From assembly GCA_963969365.1 (NCBI GenBank), contig OZ017751.1, positions 2,480,001-2,544,000 of the forward strand: a DNA stretch of 64,000 bases. Direction: 5' to 3'. Below are positions 11,722 through 21,700 of this stretch, piece by piece. A program made the position numbers and the translations under genes. Position 1 is the first letter of the stretch, and each line of letters opens with the position of its first letter. This DNA comes from Asterochloris sp. CNOR1. Lineage: Eukaryota > Chlorophyta > Trebouxiophyceae > Trebouxiales > Trebouxiaceae. The notes beneath the pieces are model-generated. The model searched no databases, was not told the DNA's origin, and saw nothing but the letters and a program-made list of their open reading frames with translations.

Positions 11722-12108
11722 AACCACCCATGGACCCATAATCCAGCCTCCCCGGTGCTTGTGCAGGTTGGTGACGCCGCCCAGTGCATCAAGGTGCTGC
11801 GAGCTGCCAGTCAGCTGCGACACAGCACACGCTACAAAGGAGTGGGCCTCACGCCAGACCTCACAAAGCAGCAACGCGAGCACAAGCAGAAGCAGTGGGG
11901 GACGTACCTGTCTCTCAAAAAGCAGGGCTACACAGTGTGCTTCCACGGGGACGCCCTGGTGATGTGGAACAACAAGCAGTGGATGCCTATCCAGCCCCCC
12001 ACTGGCCCGCCGCCACCGCCGGCGGGGCCACCGGCGCAGCCTCCAACCCAGACATCACCTGTGCCACAAGCACAACTGCCTGGGCCACCCTCTGAGAGGG
12101 CGGCCTAG
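11722..12108 (+). CDS. C-terminal part of LINE ORF1-like protein (5'-truncated)
   Basis: This frame opens after a TGA at 11719-11721 and ends at a TAG at 12106. It reads IKVLRAASQLRHSTRYKGVG, then LTPDLTKQQREHKQKQWGTY and a short basic/aromatic segment, followed by a Pro-rich tail. That order resembles the C-terminal domain of L1-type ORF1 proteins, which bind nucleic acid. No N-terminal part is visible before the amidase stop at 11643, so the element looks 5'-truncated. The frame is the same as that of the endonuclease/reverse transcriptase downstream. Confidence 0.65.
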   Translation, partial: NHPWTHNPASPVLVQVGDAAQCIKVLRAASQLRHSTRYKGVGLTPDLTKQQREHKQKQWGTYLSLKKQGYTVCFHGDALVMWNNKQWMPIQPPTGPPPPPAGPPAQPPTQTSPVPQAQLPGPPSERAA

Positions 12109-15100
12109 GAAGAGGGGGGTCACTGCGTTGAGCTCTCATGTGTTCTCTGGAACATGCATGGCGGGCTCAACCATGCTTATAACAAGGCTGATGCTTTGAA
12201 TGACCTGCATACTTTGGACTGCACATTTATTTGTTTGACTGAGACCTGGACTGCACTTGGGGATGCTGTGTATGACTTGCCAGGCTATGTCTGTCATGAA
12301 GTGCACCGCCCCCAGCACCTGCAGAACCGCAATGGCCCCAGGGGTGGCATTGCTGTGTACATGAAGCAATGCGTTGCTGACCATGTTAAATTTTGGAAAG
12401 CTGCAGACGACGGGACATACATTTGGCTGCACATTGAGCCGCATGGCGGTTGTACAGAGCATATTGCCTTTGCCACTTGCTACATGCCTCCTTACTACGC
12501 TAACAAAACACTGGACACTTTCCGCAGATTGACTGCAGACATGGACAACTTTGCCAGCAGGGTGCCTGCCGGCAAGCAGCCGCACTACTGGGTGTGTGGG
12601 GACACCAATGCACACACTGGCACAGCACCAGACTTTATCAGACTCATTGGACATGGTATCTCTTCTGAAGTGCAGGCCCTTGACCAGCTTCCAGCTGACC
12701 TGAAGACGCGCGCAAACCTCTGCACCCACAAGGTTGATGTCCGTGGCAAGCAACAGCTGGACTTCTGCAAAGACAACGAGCTGCTCATTCTCAATGGCAG
12801 GGCACCTGGCGACCCATCTGGTAAGGTCTCGTTTGTGGGGAGGGGCGCAGGCACCCTCATTGACTACCACATGGCCTCTGCGTGGCTGGCCAGCTGCTGC
12901 ATGCAGCTGGCGGTGCTGGACATGGCCAGCGGGGCGTGCCGGGTGTGCTCAGATCACCTGCCGGTTCAGGTCTGCTTCCAGCTGCCCACCACAGATGGGG
13001 AACCACCAGCAGCATCAGCACAGCAGCAGCCAGCTGCAGTCCCGCGCGTACCAGACATCAGACTTGACCCAAGTCAAACAGAGGTCTGGCACCAGAACTT
13101 TGCAGCGGTTGCAGAGCGGTTGCGGTTACAAGTTGCGGTGACAGATCCAGAAGCAGGGGTCAGAGCCTTCACAGAGTGCATTTCAGAAGCGGCCGCAGAC
13201 ACCTTCCAGCTCAGACGACGGCAGCCTTTGAAAATTATGCAACGCCCACCCTGGTTTGATGAGGAGTGCCGGTATGCTTGGAGGGAATGGAAGGATGCTG
13301 AGCGCTCCCCCATTATTGTTCCTTTTGCTGCTTTGAAGCTTCGCAACATGTACAGGGCAGTGCGCCGCAGGAAGCAGCGACGGTTCATGCACCAAAGGAT
13401 GGCTGACATCGATAAGCTTGCATCGAAAAACATGGCACATTTATACCGCGTGTTTGGCTGGCGCAGGCACTCAGCTTGCCCCAGGGCGCTGCACAGTCAG
13501 CATGCACACTGGCAAAGCAAGCTGGGTGGCCGCCCAGAGCCACGAGGAATCCCTGAGCTGTTGACAGAGGACTGTCCCGGTGGGCCTGTTCCATCTGCTG
13601 CTGCCTTGAATGCACCTATCACCACCCGTGAGGTTTATGACAGCTTGCAGAAACTGAAGGGGGGCAAAGCAGCAGGGCTTGATGGCATGCCTGCAGAACT
13701 GCTCAAGAGTGGCCCCTTCAGCATGATGGAGTGCCTCGCGAGTCTCTTCACTGCAATCCTGCATGGAAGATATCCAGAGCAGCTGAGCACTGGCCTGATT
13801 ACTGCAGTTCACAAAAAGGGAGACAAGGCAGACCTCAACAACTACCGCCCCATCACAGTCATCCCGGTTCTGGCCAAGCTATTCGCCTCTGTGCTCACGC
13901 GCAGACTGGCAGACTGGACTGAGAGGAACAATCTCAGGGCGCCCACGCAAGCGGGCTTCCGGGCCAATCGCGGCACATCAGATCAACTGAGTATCTTGAA
14001 TTACATAGTCAAGAAATGCCTGTCACAGGGGAAGAAATTGTACTGCTGCTTTGTGGATTTTGAGAAAGCGTTTGACACAGTGGACAGGGAAGTGCTTTGG
14101 GCTGTCCTGGCCAACATTGGAGTGCGGGGGCAGTTCCTGAAGTGTCTGCAGAGCCTCTATGGTGTTGACTCTGCTGCAGTGAGAACTGCACAGGGCACCT
14201 CTGGGGCTTTCAGGTGCTTTCAGGGGGTACAGCAGGGGAGTCCCCTCAGCCCCCTGCTGTTCGGGCTGCTGCTTGACTGCTTGCACAAGGTCCTGAAAGC
14301 TGTGCCAGGCAATGGCGCTCCAAGCCTTGCCGATTACTGGTTCACAGCTGCGGGCCGCGAGTGGAAGATGCAAAAGCCTGTGCCGCTGCTGCTCTACGCA
14401 GACGACCTTGCCATACTAAGCACCAGAGCAGAGGGGCTACAGAACATGCTTGATGCATTGCAGGTCTTTAGCAAGAAGAGGCGCCTCACAGTGAACCTGG
14501 AAAAGACTGAGGTGCTGGTCTTTGAGCTGCGGCACACCCCCTGCCGGGATTTCACATACGGCGGGAGAGTGCTCACCCGCAAGGACAGCTTCAAATATCT
14601 GGGCCTGTGGTTCCATGCCACGCAACGGGACTTCCGCCTTGCTCTGGGGAGTCTTGCAGCTTCTGCATGCAAAGCCATGCATGCCATGCGCCGCAGATGC
14701 TTCCAGCTTGGCTATGTGCACCCCCAGCGCATGTGCAACTTGTTCAATGCATTGGTGCTGCCCATCCTCAGCTATGGCTGTGAGGTGTGGTTCTGGCACC
14801 ATGATGCCAGCAGCACAGTCACCAAAGTGCTGGAAGGCGTCCACCTCCAGTTCTTACGTGGCCTGCTGGGAGTGAAACGCACCACGCACCACTTGATTGC
14901 CCTGGCTGAGTTTGGCAGATACCCGCTTGCTGTGCATTGGCAAAAACAAGTTGACAAGTTCAGGCTGCGCATCTGCAATGTCACTCGCACTGCATCTGAC
15001 AACCCACTGTTCTGGGCGATGTTTGACGGCACACCCAATGTGGAAAACCTTAGGCTCCTGCGTACCCCTGCTGGATTTGCTGCCTTGCAGGCCCGCGGGA

Positions 15101-15555
15101 GGCCTGCCAGCGCCCCCAGCACAGAGCGCCATGAGCGGCTCTTTGCGGAGAACTCAGACAGCACCGTGGCAACGTACAAGCAGATGCGCGGCTTCAGCGC
15201 AGCGTACACCACGCAACCTTACATCCAGCAGATCAGAGGCTACAGACTGCGCAAATCAATGGCCCATATCCGCTGCAGCAGCCACAGGCTGAGAGTTGAG
15301 ACAGGCCGCTACACATCAGAAGCCAGACACGAGAGGACCTGCCGCCTCTGCATATCAGCAACCGCCATAGAAGACGAGCAACACATCTTGCTGCACTGTC
15401 CCCAGCTCGATGACCTGCGCAACGCCCACAGCCACCTATTCAAGACGCCAGGACAGACTCTGACAGACCTCTTTGATGACCATCCCCCAATTTTGCTTGC
15501 TAAGTATGTGCGTGCAGCGCTGCTTATGCATCAATCAGTGCTGCTTTTGCCATGA
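12109..15555 (+). CDS. LINE endonuclease / reverse transcriptase polyprotein
   Basis: The protein nicks target DNA and primes reverse transcription of the element RNA. The frame is unbroken for about 1,148 codons. The first ATG (12154) lies inside the endonuclease motif VLWNMHGGL, so translation probably begins further upstream or by another mechanism. APE-type endonuclease motifs in order are LWNMHGG, CLTETW, WVCGDTNAHTG and CSDHLPVQV. Reverse-transcriptase motifs are KKGDKADLNNYRPI, AGFRANRGTSDQ, FVDFEKAFDTVD, GVQQGSPLSPLLFG and the catalytic YADD in LLYADDLAILS. A C-terminal zinc-binding segment follows (CRLCISATAIEDEQH...LHC). The intact frame suggests a young insertion. Confidence 0.95.
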   Translation, partial: EEGGHCVELSCVLWNMHGGLNHAYNKADALNDLHTLDCTFICLTETWTALGDAVYDLPGYVCHEVHRPQHLQNRNGPRGGIAVYMKQCVADHVKFWKAADDGTYIWLHIEPHGGCTEHIAFATCYMPPYYANKTLDTFRRLTADMDNFASRVPAGKQPHYWVCGDTNAHTGTAPDFIRLIGHGISSEVQALDQLPADLKTRANLCTHKVDVRGKQQLDFCKDNELLILNGRAPGDPSGKVSFVGRGAGTLIDYHMASAWLASCCMQLAVLDMASGACRVCSDHLPVQVCFQLPTTDGEPPAASAQQQPAAVPRVPDIRLDPSQTEVWHQNFAAVAERLRLQVAVTDPEAGVRAFTECISEAAADTFQLRRRQPLKIMQRPPWFDEECRYAWREWKDAERSPIIVPFAALKLRNMYRAVRRRKQRRFMHQRMADIDKLASKNMAHLYRVFGWRRHSACPRALHSQHAHWQSKLGGRPEPRGIPELLTEDCPGGPVPSAAALNAPITTREVYDSLQKLKGGKAAGLDGMPAELLKSGPFSMMECLASLFTAILHGRYPEQLSTGLITAVHKKGDKADLNNYRPITVIPVLAKLFASVLTRRLADWTERNNLRAPTQAGFRANRGTSDQLSILNYIVKKCLSQGKKLYCCFVDFEKAFDTVDREVLWAVLANIGVRGQFLKCLQSLYGVDSAAVRTAQGTSGAFRCFQGVQQGSPLSPLLFGLLLDCLHKVLKAVPGNGAPSLADYWFTAAGREWKMQKPVPLLLYADDLAILSTRAEGLQNMLDALQVFSKKRRLTVNLEKTEVLVFELRHTPCRDFTYGGRVLTRKDSFKYLGLWFHATQRDFRLALGSLAASACKAMHAMRRRCFQLGYVHPQRMCNLFNALVLPILSYGCEVWFWHHDASSTVTKVLEGVHLQFLRGLLGVKRTTHHLIALAEFGRYPLAVHWQKQVDKFRLRICNVTRTASDNPLFWAMFDGTPNVENLRLLRTPAGFAALQARGRPASAPSTERHERLFAENSDSTVATYKQMRGFSAAYTTQPYIQQIRGYRLRKSMAHIRCSSHRLRVETGRYTSEARHERTCRLCISATAIEDEQHILLHCPQLDDLRNAHSHLFKTPGQTLTDLFDDHPPILLAKYVRAALLMHQSVLLLP

Positions 15556-15704
15556 TTACATGAATTGTCAGTCCCATGCCCGTTCATTGTGGCCCCCGGA
15601 CTTTAAATCCATCTCTCTCATGGACTGTCATTATAAGATCTCGTTGGCAGAAGACTGATGCGCTTGGCCCTTGGGAGCCTTGTTGAACTACTTATAAGTA
15701 TTGA

Positions 15705-18700
15705 ATGGCAGAGTCAGTCCAGGTTCAGCTACAACTCAGGCATCATGTCCCCATTGCTGGCATGTTCGGGGTGAATTTTGAGTGCCTTCGAACTGTGCAG
15801 TAGTTGCCAGCACCTGAGCCCTACTCTTTGTTGTTGCAGGTGGAAACAGCTAGGCTGGTGGGGGGGCTGTATGCTCGCTGCATGTGTCTGCACCCCAGGC
15901 AACCCATCATAGCAGTGGTGCGTTCTGAATGTGGCTCGCCCATCATTGAGCAGCTTTTTTCACCCAGCCAATCAGGTGCTGACACCGATCTTATGCCTGC
16001 AGTGCGTCACAGGCACAGTCGCAGAGTTTGATCTGGTGTCCGGCTGTAAGTTGAGCAGCGCAGAGAGTGGGGGCTCACCAGTATGCCTGCAGTACACCGC
16101 GGACGGCTCGCAGCTCATCGCAGTCCTTAAGGTAGTCCAGGAGCTTTCGTGGGCTGCAAGCAATCCGCCTTGCGGCAACCGTGATGATCATGCCAGCCTA
16201 GCAGGGCAAAGGACAGTGGCAGTGAATCACTCTTGTGTGCTCATGCTCAGACTTGCACATCTACAAGAAGGACCTCCAAACATCCTGCTGCTTGTTGTCC
16301 AGCTCATATCATGCACATTTAAAAGAGTGGCTCTTTTGCTGTCACTCTTGCCATATTGCATGAGACCACTGCAGTCACCCCCTGTCATGGGCGTCAATTG
16401 GATGCTACAGGAGCGCGCTGTCCTGTCCTGGAGCCAGCAGCTCTGGAAGCGGCGGGTGCTGCTGGAGCCTGGGAAGTCTTCAGAGAAGCCCATGTTCAAT
16501 GCTCACCTGGCCATCTCTGGGGCGAGTGCTCACCTGGCCCCGCTGCACAGGACCAGTTTTGAGCAGGGTCCATGGCCTTGCCAGTAGTCGTGTGCCTGCA
16601 CAGCTGACCTGCTCTACATGCAAGGATGAGTGTCGTCGTGTGGCTGGCTGTGACGCCTGGGAGCGATGGCCTTTGGGCTGAGTTGCGTCAAATCTCCTGA
16701 GGCTGCCTGATGCCCACAGCCTTATGCATTGCTGGCATGGGCAAACAGCATGCTGCATGCTGCATGGCAACAGGCCCGATGTCTGCTGCTGCCATGCCAG
16801 CAGCATGTCAGCCAGGTGTCTGTCATGCTGGCAGCATCAGTATCCACAATGCATGGGTGACATACCATATACATGGTGTCGAGACCATCCTCTGCTGCTG
16901 CCATGCTGGCAGCATCCCAAATGCCGGCTGATGTGCCACTCAGCACATGCTGCAGGGCGCCAAGCCCAACATTTACTACTGCCAGCACGGCAGCAGCAGT
17001 GTGAAAATTGTGTGGAGCGGGCCGCCGCCCATGGCAGCAAAAGGCGGCAAGCCTGAGAAGCAGGGGACTGCTCTGCGCAGCGACAACAAGAGGCCCATCG
17101 TGTCGCTGGCACACCACCCTTCAGGTGACTCAAGGCGCAAGCAGAAGCCTCTCAGCATTAAGAGTTGAACAGCAGCTCCCCAAGGGGCCCCTGACACGCC
17201 TATTGGCAGCCAGCACTTTGCCTGCCATCCCATGTCGGCATGTCGCCTGGGTGTCAGTCTAGGTCTGCTTTAACAGCTAATCTTTTCACCTTGCTGCCCA
17301 AGCCTGCTCCACCAGGGCTGCGACACTGCCTCCTGCTGCCCCGCAGAGCAGCTGCTGCTCATCATGTACGCTGACGGCACCATGGCGGGCTGTGGGACCT
17401 CTCAACGTCAGCTGTCCACTTTCTGGTCTGTCCCAGGTGGGCTGGCAGCCTGGTGGTGACCGCATTGCTGTGGCTTCCATGCACTGCACCTCCACTTGGA
17501 TCCCCTGGCAGCAGTACAGAAGTGCCCTGACAGGTGACAGCTGCAGGCATCTCCAGTTTGGCCAGATGTCTTGCAAACCCAACGCTGCTGAGCTAGTACC
17601 TTTGTATTGAGCCCAGCAGCAAAGCAATGCCTTGACAGACCTCATTCAGCAAAGCCCTGAAGGAGTAGGTTACGCTGCACGTCTGCACTCCTCAGTGTGC
17701 GGCATGTAAGATAGCAAGCTCATTGGGCACGGGCACTGTTGGTGCCCCCTGGCGTCAGCAGGGACCTGCTCAGCTTGCTCTTGCAGGCAGGCAGCACACC
17801 GCCTCTCTGTGTAGATGTTGCCAGCAGTGGCTGCAGAAGCGCTCAGGCCTCAGCACCTGTTTGTCCATGCAGTGGGTGTGGGCAAGTCAGGCATCACCCG
17901 GGGCATCATCAGTGTGGAACCCCACCCCCTCAACCCTTCACCAGGCAGCGTAGTCATTGCAGCCGGCTGCTCAACGGGCAGTCTGGCTGTTTTTGAGGCT
18001 GTCGGCAGGTGAGGCGCCGCCCTGTGCAGGTCCTGTTGGAGCTTCTGCAGGTGCACTGCTCTGGCTCAAATGCCCCACCTCATGCTGCCAGCGAGCAGTG
18101 TGCGCGGGCCACTCATCTGCAGTGCATCATGTCCTAGGTGCTGAGCTGTGCCACCAGCAAGCTATGGAGAGGGCTGGTGGCCACATGGGAAGTTGCTTGT
18201 CTTCTCTACTCTTCCTTTAATCTTTGTTCAACGCCACTATATTTGCTTACTCACATGGTAATTGCATTCTGCAGGCAGGAACTCAGAAAGGTTGACCAGC
18301 AGGTGCTGGGGGCAAATGAGCCTGTGGTCGGCTTGGGCATTCTGCAGGTAGGTGTTTCCAAAATTATCAGAGGCATCGCTGTTGCTCTCAGCCCGTGCTG
18401 GGGTCTAGCGTGGGTGACTGCTGCACACCTTTTGACGAGGCATCCCCCCTGCAGGCCACCAATCAGGTGCTGGCTTTTGTGAAGGACAGCGGGGGCCATG
18501 TGCACGCACATGGCTGGCAGCTGGTGGGCTCGGCCAGTGGCTGCACTCTGGTGGACCAGCAAGTCCAGGTGGATAGTGCTCAAATGATGATGTCCAGGCA
18601 GATGCCTGCAGCTTGCCATCCACCTCGCCTGCTAATACCCAATGTAGCACATGCCAGCTATCTGCTTCAAACCAAGCCCCTCCAGTGCCTGTCGCCCGTG

Positions 18701-21700
18701 CGTGTGTCTGCGCAGTGCAGCACTTGCCTGTATACTTGTTACCAGGAGCTGCTGCACATGCTGGCTGTCTGCATCTGAAAGCCCTCACTACGTTTGAGGG
18801 AGGCAGTGCAGATCTCACTGTCATTGACGCATGCGCCAGCTGTCTGACTGAGGCAGGCTGACTTATGTGCTTGCTCTGCAGCCACGCAGTGTGGACGATG
18901 CTGTCCAGAACTTGCTGGGGAGGGGGGATGCCCTGCAGGCTGGCAGCACGCCTGCCAATCCCACTGCAGTCAACACCTCCTGGGAGAGCTTGTGGGGGTC
19001 CACCCCCTCATGGGTGACCAGTGGAGGTGAGCTGGCACTGCAGCCTGCACATTTGAGGCGTTTGTTCCCAGCACTCATGTTGCCAGAGGTTCGACAACTC
19101 CTGGCGCTTCTTTGAGAGCTATCTGCCGAGCCGTGCTGAGCTCTCGGCTTGTCTTGTGCCGAGCTGCTGCCTCTGCGCTGCCTGCTGCTGCTTGCACTTC
19201 TCAGTCACCGGTGTCCTGCCCCAGCTGCCCCTGTTCCCCCTCCACTCCGTCAAAGGTGCACTGCAGGAGGCCCGATGCACACTGTGGGCAGGGTGCATGT
19301 GCACAGCATGACGGGCGATCTGGTCCTGCACTGGCTGCCAACGCCCAAGTGGGACGCAGTCACCGGCGTCCCCTTCAGCAAGCTGGCCCCACAGGACTCT
19401 GCGTCTGCTGAGCAGCTGCTCAGCGTGTCGGTTCTGAAGGCGGTGGAGACGGGCAGGCCAGCTCAGGGCTTGGGGACCACAGCCTGCTCGCAACTTCACA
19501 CCCCGCTGGAGTTCTGGTCAGGAGAGGGCACCAGGTGTGCACGGTGCTGCCTGCATGGGGCCTTGACACCGCACTTGCGCTGAGGCCTAGGCGACAAGAT
19601 ATCCACAGTGCTGCCTGCACAGGATGTTGTCCGCTTCATGCTGCACACCTTGCTGGAGTTGCTGGGCTGCAGACAACACTGCTTGTGCCCAAAGCTGCCT
19701 GGAAAGGGGTAGGGCCTCACCCTGCTCACACATGTACACTTGCCGGAGTCCTGGTCAGCCATGGGCACCAGGTGTGCTGCCAGAGAGCCCAGTACAGGAG
19801 CGCACTTCCAGGAGGCTCCAGCAGGCTGCAGAGCAGCTTGCCCTACACAATGTGCCCAGTCACAACAATACCTAGTCATGTTCACGCAGCCTGCTCCACA
19901 GGAGGGGCTGCCTGGCCCGGCTGCAGCTTGACTCGTCCTTGCAGATTCCAGACTGCCCCTCACATGGACACAAACCCCTGGCCTGCCTGCAGCTACAGCA
20001 GGCGCCTGACGTTTCCCAGGCAGGTCCACCTGCTGGACAATGGCAGCTTGTCAGCCTACAGCCTGCTGTCAGGCAGGACGGCACAGGTGGCGCCGCTGCC
20101 CGCCAGCAACGTAGCTGGGCAGGAGCAGATCCCTGTCGGCCTGGTACACAGCCCAAAACAGTCTGCGTGGCTGGTGTTCTACCAGGTGCAGGCCTCTGCT
20201 GCCGACAGGAAGGGGCAGCCTGCAGGGGCGGGGGGCTGGACCCTCGTCACGCAGGCCTCCCTGGCCAGTGCAGCTGCGCTCGCTTGGACGCTGCCAGGTC
20301 AGCAGTGCCTTGCACTGCAGCCCGGCCTGGGCCAGCACACTTGATCAGCCGTGGCTGCTGGGTTTGCGCACTGCATTCTGCTAGCCGCTTGCTTGACCGT
20401 GGCATGCGATGCAGCATTCCAGCTGGCAGGCAGGCCACATGCGGTCTGCCTCACGGCGCGCTCACCAGTGTCAGCTGGCTGTTACAGCATTTGCTTACCC
20501 CTTGTGGAGGGTAAGGCTCTGGCTCTGAATGTGCACAGCAGCTCAAGGTATGAGAACTCTGACTTCCACTGCGTCAGTCCCGTCTGCTATCATGTCACAC
20601 TGCACCAGATGTCCGTCGTTGCTCATGGGGGTTAAGCATACCCTTGCCCATGGTTGTGCTCATCGCCTCAATGACCAGTGGAACTTCTGGTGCACCAGGC
20701 CTTCTGCAATATCAGGGGCGCGCAGGACAGCAGCTGCTGGGCAAGTGCTGCAGCAGGGATGGCACATCTTTTTTCAGGAGTCTGCTGCAGCAAACACTGC
20801 AGCGCACCCAGCACGCTCTGCATGCTGCCAGAATCTGAGTCTCAAGGCATGTGTCTGGGCATGCAGGGCAGGCAGGGACGTTTGTGGGGCCACAAGAGCA
20901 GTACCTGTGTATCCTGAACAACGACAGCACCTCCCTGAGCCTCTACAACGCCTCTAAGACGGGTGCCAAGTCTTTGCCGATGTACAGCATTGACCTGCCG
21001 GGGACTGGGGCAGCCACAGTGCACCCGGGACCCTTCTTCCAGCTCCCGCCCAGGTCAGCGCAGGACATGCGCATCTGCAGAGGGGACTCTGGCAGGGCTG
21101 AAGCTGCTTAATGCACCCACTGCAGCAAGACAGAAGGTCATCTGCACAGTGGCCAGCGCTCTGGAGGCCTCCAAGGATCGTGCTGGGACCTCTGCCCTAC
21201 CGCTACTCCATCTATGCAACTACTGCCTGCAGCGGGAACTCTCTGGCAGATGGCAGCACCACCCCCTTGGAGGCCTACAATGCAGCCGTTGTCTGGGCCA
21301 CTCCTGGTGGCAGCCTGGCTCTGGCCGACATGCCTGGCACGGGAGGAGGCTACTATGGCGGCGGGGGCGGGGGCAAGCGCAAGGGATGGCTGGCCCCTAA
21401 GTACGTGCTGCAGCTCCTGCCAGGGGAGGCCGTGCTGCAGGTGCGAGTTGCTTTGGCACACAGAAGCATGTGCAGCAGCTTCCTGCCGGGGGAGGCCGGG
21501 CTGCACTCAGCTTTACTTTTGCAGGCTTAGTGGGGGAGGGGGGTTGGGTGTGCACACCAGAAATGAGCATATTGCACAAACAGGTGGCAGCAGCTGCAGG
21601 CACCTCACTGCTGTGCAACAGGCTCACACAGAGAATGCCATCCTGCCAATTTGCTGGTGTGATGCCAAGCGTCCACAACCGACATGCTCTGCACCTCCAA

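Larger units (their letters stand above)
11722..15660 (+). mobile_element. L1-like non-LTR retrotransposon (LINE), 5'-truncated
   Basis: The element contains the end of an ORF1-like protein and a complete endonuclease/reverse transcriptase frame. It sits in the gap between the amidase stop and the first exon of the TSET subunit, in the same orientation as both. I could not fix its ends: no A-tail is obvious after 15555 and no convincing target-site duplication was found between 11644-11760 and 15560-15710. Clade assignment within the L1-like group would need a tree. Confidence 0.85.

Noticed and set aside
12136-12870. Long minus-strand open frame opposite the LINE endonuclease
   Set aside because: It is a shadow of the endonuclease frame; the plus strand has every catalytic motif and the minus frame has none.
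15556-15710. ATAAG-type motifs near 15632 and 15692 as a LINE 3' repeat tail or target duplication
   Set aside because: The motifs are isolated, not tandem, and no matching sequence flanks the 5' end of the element.
16740-16935. Inverted and direct repeats of CTGCTGCCATGC/GGCAGCAT as a hairpin element or ncRNA
   Set aside because: The pieces are short, built from CTG/CAG-rich words common throughout this genome, and do not form one consistent stem. They may be decayed exon-edge copies but the match is too weak to claim.
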